Positions 61,210 to 64,000 of a stretch of DNA of 64,000 nucleotides are shown here, one piece after another. This DNA comes from AC-56 sp963702195 (lineage in GTDB: Bacteria; Actinomycetota; Thermoleophilia; Solirubrobacterales; 70-9), in the NCBI GenBank assembly GCA_963702195.1, contig OY969725.1, positions 930,001 through 994,000 on the forward strand. Direction: 5' to 3'. Both the position numbers and the translations under genes were made by a program. Positions within the stretch are counted from its first letter, which is position 1. Each line of letters begins with the position of its first letter. The notes beneath the pieces were generated by a model. That model was not told the origin of the DNA and did not search any database. It saw only the letters and a program-made list of their open reading frames with translations.

Positions 61210-62240
61210 CAGCCGATCACTGGAAATCGGCGCTCCGCGGCGAGCGTGTCGAGCGTCTCCTGCATCACCCGGGTCACGTGGTCATAGATCTCGTTCAGAT
61301 CCGGATCGTCGCCGAACTGCTCGCGGAGGTCGATGGGCTCGAGCACCTCGACGGTGATCTTGGCCGGGAGGGGCAGGTGGCCGAGGAAGTCGCCGACGTT
61401 GAGGCCCCATGGCAGAGCGAGTGAGATCGGCAGCACCTTGAGGCGGAACAGCCGATCCAGCTGCAGGAGCTGGGCGAGCCACGCGCCCCGGCTGAGGAAG
61501 AGCGCGGTCTCCTGGCCCCCGATCGCGACCACCGGCACGATCGGGACGTCGGCGTCGAGCGCCAAGCGGATGAAGCCCTTCCTACCGGCGAACTGGACCC
61601 TGTTGCGATCGCGGCTCGGCCTGTGGACCTCCCAGTCGCCTCCCGGGTAGACGAGCAGGGCCGCGCCGGACTCGAGCGCCTCGCGGGCGTTCTCCTGTGA
61701 AGCGGCGACGGTTCCTCCGCTGCGCAGTAGACGGGCGTAGGGCGACGCCATGACGAGGTTGTGCGCCAGCTGATGGAAATGTCGCTCCACGCCGAAGTAG
61801 GTGGAGAAGGCCAGGGTGAAGAGGAAGGTGTCGGGGGTCATGTTCCCGCCCGAGTGGTTGCCGACCATCAGCACCGGCCCGTGCTCCGGGATGTTGCCGA
61901 GGTTGCGGACCTCGCCCCGGAACCAGAAGCTCGCGATCAGCCACAGCAGAGGTAGCTGCTCGCGCAGGTGGTCGGGGTCGCGATCGTCGAGATCCGCGCT
62001 CAGCCGGTCGCCAAGCTCGCGTGCGGCCCGGCTGGCGGCGCCTGCGGTCGCCTGCTGCCCCGCCTCGGCGAGAGCGCCCGCAAACCGCCGGCCGGAGCGC
62101 ACGAACTCACCGCCGGCTCGCGCGAGGCCGCCGCCCATCCGGCCGACGCCTCCGATCGACCCGAGCCGGCCGCGGAGCGCGCCATCGGCGCCCCCGCCGT
62201 TCCGCTTCGCACGCTCGGAGACGGTCTGCTGATCGGCCAT
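61209..62240 (-). CDS. PlsC-like lysophospholipid acyltransferase
   Basis: This 343-residue acyltransferase has motif I NHSGGNMTPD near residue 126 and VYPGGDWEV near 195 in place of the usual FPEG, with VPIVPVVAIGG near 228. The N-terminal 90 residues are Gly/Arg/Ala-rich and helical. It is a paralogue of 8601-9581 with the same extended N-terminus. Its stop is shared with the SRPBCC start region, and an SCP2-hydrolase gene lies 52 bases upstream on the same strand. Confidence 0.83.
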   Translation of the reverse strand: MADQQTVSERAKRNGGGADGALRGRLGSIGGVGRMGGGLARAGGEFVRSGRRFAGALAEAGQQATAGAASRAARELGDRLSADLDDRDPDHLREQLPLLWLIASFWFRGEVRNLGNIPEHGPVLMVGNHSGGNMTPDTFLFTLAFSTYFGVERHFHQLAHNLVMASPYARLLRSGGTVAASQENAREALESGAALLVYPGGDWEVHRPSRDRNRVQFAGRKGFIRLALDADVPIVPVVAIGGQETALFLSRGAWLAQLLQLDRLFRLKVLPISLALPWGLNVGDFLGHLPLPAKITVEVLEPIDLREQFGDDPDLNEIYDHVTRVMQETLDTLAAERRFPVIG

Positions 62241-62292
62241 GCGGCGATTCTAGGGGCCGCCGTTCCCTCGGCTCGCCTATTGGCGCGTCGGG

Positions 62293-63573
62293 CTAGGCTG
62301 CGCGGCGGGACTGAGTGGCGCCGCTGCTGGCGATGTGGCCGCGGATGAGCCCGTTGGTGCGATCCGCAAGCTCGACCTGTGGAACGTGGCCGCATTCGGG
62401 GAGGACCACTTGATCAGCCGATGGGAGTGCATCGGCCACGTGGCGGGAGAAGGCGACGGGAACGAGCCGGTCGTCGTCACCCCATACGAACATGGCCGGC
62501 GGGCGCAGCTCGGCGAGGCGTGTCCACAGACCATGCCTCCCGTGGGGTGCGTCGAGGTAGATGTTGCGCAGCGCGGCGAAGAAGGCGATCCGCGCTGCGC
62601 GCGACCGGTAGGTGCGACAGAACTCGTCCGCGGCCACGTCTGCGGCCGCCGGATCGAGGCGCTCTGGGCGCGCGAACAGGCCCCAGAAGAAGCCCCGCAC
62701 GCGGGCTTCGCGAATCGGGTGCGGGATCGCGGCGAGCTCCGGGCGGACGAGCTTCACCAGCGGAACGAGCTCCCGGCGCTTGCGAAACGCCAGCGCGGGG
62801 GAGAGGAGGCTGATCGTGAGCGCCCGATCCGGATCCGCCAGCGCGACCTCCAGCGCAATTCGACCGCCCATGGAGTTGCCGACGAGGTGGGCGGTGTCGA
62901 GGCCCATGGCGTCCATGTAGCCAAGTACGGCGCGGGCGAAATACGGGGCGTCGTACGGGGCGCGCGCAGACTTGGAGGAGCCACCGAAGCCCGGCAGGTC
63001 GATCGCGTGGACGGTGTGATCCGGCGTCAGGGCCGAGACGGTCTCGAAGAACGACGCCTTGTTCGAGCCCAGGCCGTGGAGGCAGATCACCTGGTCGGCG
63101 CCGTCGCCGGCGACGAGACTGCGGATGGTCGCGCCCCCGATCTCCACGTCGGTGACCCGCAGCAGCGGGGGGCGGCCGCCTGGGAGGTGGAACAGGCCCT
63201 CGAAGCCGAGCGCGAGATCGAGGTCCCCGCGCACGTAGAGGCGCCGCTGCGCGAACGCGTCCAGACCGGAGAGCCGGCCCTCCCGGAGGGCGATCCAGGT
63301 TGCCGCATCGCTCCCGATCACGACGTCGGGCTCCCGGGCCGCGGAGCGGCGAACGCTGCAGCGCTCGCTCTGCGTGCGGACCTCCCAGGTCCGCCCGACA
63401 TCGCCCAGCCGCACCTGGAAGGTGGCGTCGAATCCGGGGTCGGCTCCCAGGTAGCGGGACGGCAGTGAACGGAAGGCCTCCTCCACACGCCGCACGCGCT
63501 GCGCCTGAAGCGAGACGCTTGATCGGTGAGAGGTGCGCCCCGATGCCGCATGCCGTCGTGTTCCCTCACTCAT
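62293..63573 (-). CDS. SCP2-like domain fused to alpha/beta hydrolase
   Basis: This 426-residue protein has an SCP2-like segment at about residues 40-130 (FDATFQVRLGDVGRTWEV, then PDVVIGSDAATWIALREGRLSGLDAFAQRRLYVRGD). An alpha/beta hydrolase domain follows at about 150-415. The hydrolase has the oxyanion HGLGSNK, the nucleophile GNSMGG, the acid in WGDDDRLVP and the His in CGHVPQ, so it should be active. The fusion suggests a lipid ester is held by one domain and cleaved by the other. It is divergent from cysS with an 83-base gap. Confidence 0.83.
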   Translation of the reverse strand: MSEGTRRHAASGRTSHRSSVSLQAQRVRRVEEAFRSLPSRYLGADPGFDATFQVRLGDVGRTWEVRTQSERCSVRRSAAREPDVVIGSDAATWIALREGRLSGLDAFAQRRLYVRGDLDLALGFEGLFHLPGGRPPLLRVTDVEIGGATIRSLVAGDGADQVICLHGLGSNKASFFETVSALTPDHTVHAIDLPGFGGSSKSARAPYDAPYFARAVLGYMDAMGLDTAHLVGNSMGGRIALEVALADPDRALTISLLSPALAFRKRRELVPLVKLVRPELAAIPHPIREARVRGFFWGLFARPERLDPAAADVAADEFCRTYRSRAARIAFFAALRNIYLDAPHGRHGLWTRLAELRPPAMFVWGDDDRLVPVAFSRHVADALPSADQVVLPECGHVPQVELADRTNGLIRGHIASSGATQSRRAA

Positions 63574-63656
63574 CGGCGATGCGGACGTTATCCGTCACAG
63601 CAGTCGCACCGGCTCCTCGGCGCGCCCGGGTTCCCGCAAATAGCATCAACTAATCC

Positions 63657-64000
63657 ATGCGCGAGGTGCGGATCACTGACACGTTGACCGGGGAGGTTCG
63701 GGCCCTCGAGCCCCGGGATCCTCCCGCGGTCGGCATCTACGCCTGCGGCCCGACCGTCTACTCGCGGGTTCACGTGGGGAACGCGCGGCCGTTCGTGATC
63801 CCGATCCTGCTCGGCCGCCTGCTTCGCACGCTCGGCTACGAGCCGCGCCTGGTCATCAACGTCACCGACATCAACGACAAGATCTACGACGCGGCCCGCG
63901 AGGCGAAGGTGCCATCGGCTGCCTTTGCGGAGGAGATGACGCGTGCCTACGTCGAGGACACGGACCGCCTCGGCTTGGGGCGCCCCGACGCCGAGCCGCT
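63657..64000 (+). CDS. cysS: cysteinyl-tRNA synthetase, N-terminal part
   Basis: The first 114 codons of a class I synthetase are present, and the gene runs off the window. It shows the zinc-ligand/substrate motif YACGPTVYSRVHVGNARPF (with the HIGH-like HVGN) and the family-typical LVINVTDINDKI segment. The ATG at 63657 fits the usual N-terminus. CysS usually follows ispF in actinobacteria; here about 12.8 kb separates them. Confidence 0.94.
   Translation, partial: MREVRITDTLTGEVRALEPRDPPAVGIYACGPTVYSRVHVGNARPFVIPILLGRLLRTLGYEPRLVINVTDINDKIYDAAREAKVPSAAFAEEMTRAYVEDTDRLGLGRPDAEP

Overview
The window is high-GC, densely coding bacterial DNA, and its gene content points to an actinobacterium. 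It carries DisA, CarD, ClpC, a GerW/YtfJ-like protein, SCP2 and PlsC lipid genes and many GTG/TTG starts. Large Ig-type secreted proteins with the 'YPISVDP' trunk motif suggest a deep-branching lineage such as Thermoleophilia/Solirubrobacterales. That placement is inferred from content and style; no rRNA or tRNA gene is present to test it. I saw no CRISPR array, prophage or replication origin.

The chromosomal backbone reads tilS - hpt - ftsH - folP/folB/folK - coaX - dus - greA - lysS - clpC - radA - disA - carD - ispD - ispF - cysS. This order matches, from memory, the Rv3625c to Rv3580c region of Mycobacterium tuberculosis. Between the anchors lie lineage-specific inserts: an SBP plus two ABC exporters (15.8-21 kb), a VanY/YdcF/oxygenase/lipoprotein group (21-23.5 kb), a sigma factor and secreted protease (30.2-31.9 kb), an ArsR-controlled MFS pump, threonine dehydratase, methyltransferase and M32 peptidase (34.9-40.4 kb), and two inserts that split ispD, ispF and cysS apart (45-50.4 kb and 50.9-63.6 kb).

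0-10 kb is a fatty-acid and lipid region. It has a 3-hydroxyacyl-CoA dehydrogenase, a HAD-C/enoyl-CoA hydratase fusion, a sirtuin, a three-domain wall hydrolase, two phasin-like helical proteins (one built of 11-residue repeats), a degenerate SDR, a PlsC-like acyltransferase and an SCP2 protein, followed by a MerR-HTH/nucleotidyl cyclase. A second locus at 60.7-63.6 kb repeats the theme with SRPBCC, PlsC and an SCP2-alpha/beta-hydrolase fusion.

52.7-60.2 kb is the clearest accessory region. A strong promoter drives a 1139-residue secreted Ig-domain protein whose codon use changes part-way, followed by three small exported proteins in lower-GC DNA, an internally deleted IS256-type transposase, a duplicated 3' end of the upstream acyl-CoA synthetase and a broken MFS gene. 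The duplicated 3' ends form direct repeats around the block.

The most distinctive non-coding signal is a family of four ~50-nt hairpin repeats (30.07, 30.92, 40.36 and 42.46 kb). All sit at or just after the 3' ends of plus-strand genes, show compensatory changes in both stems and keep G-U wobbles that pair only in plus-strand RNA. Other unusual points are the lack of any canonical start codon for carD (ATT behind a strong Shine-Dalgarno) and possibly for ispD (CTG), a thioredoxin-reductase-like protein fused to a cNMP domain with its CxxC lost, and a catalytically dead LytM domain split by a low-complexity insert.
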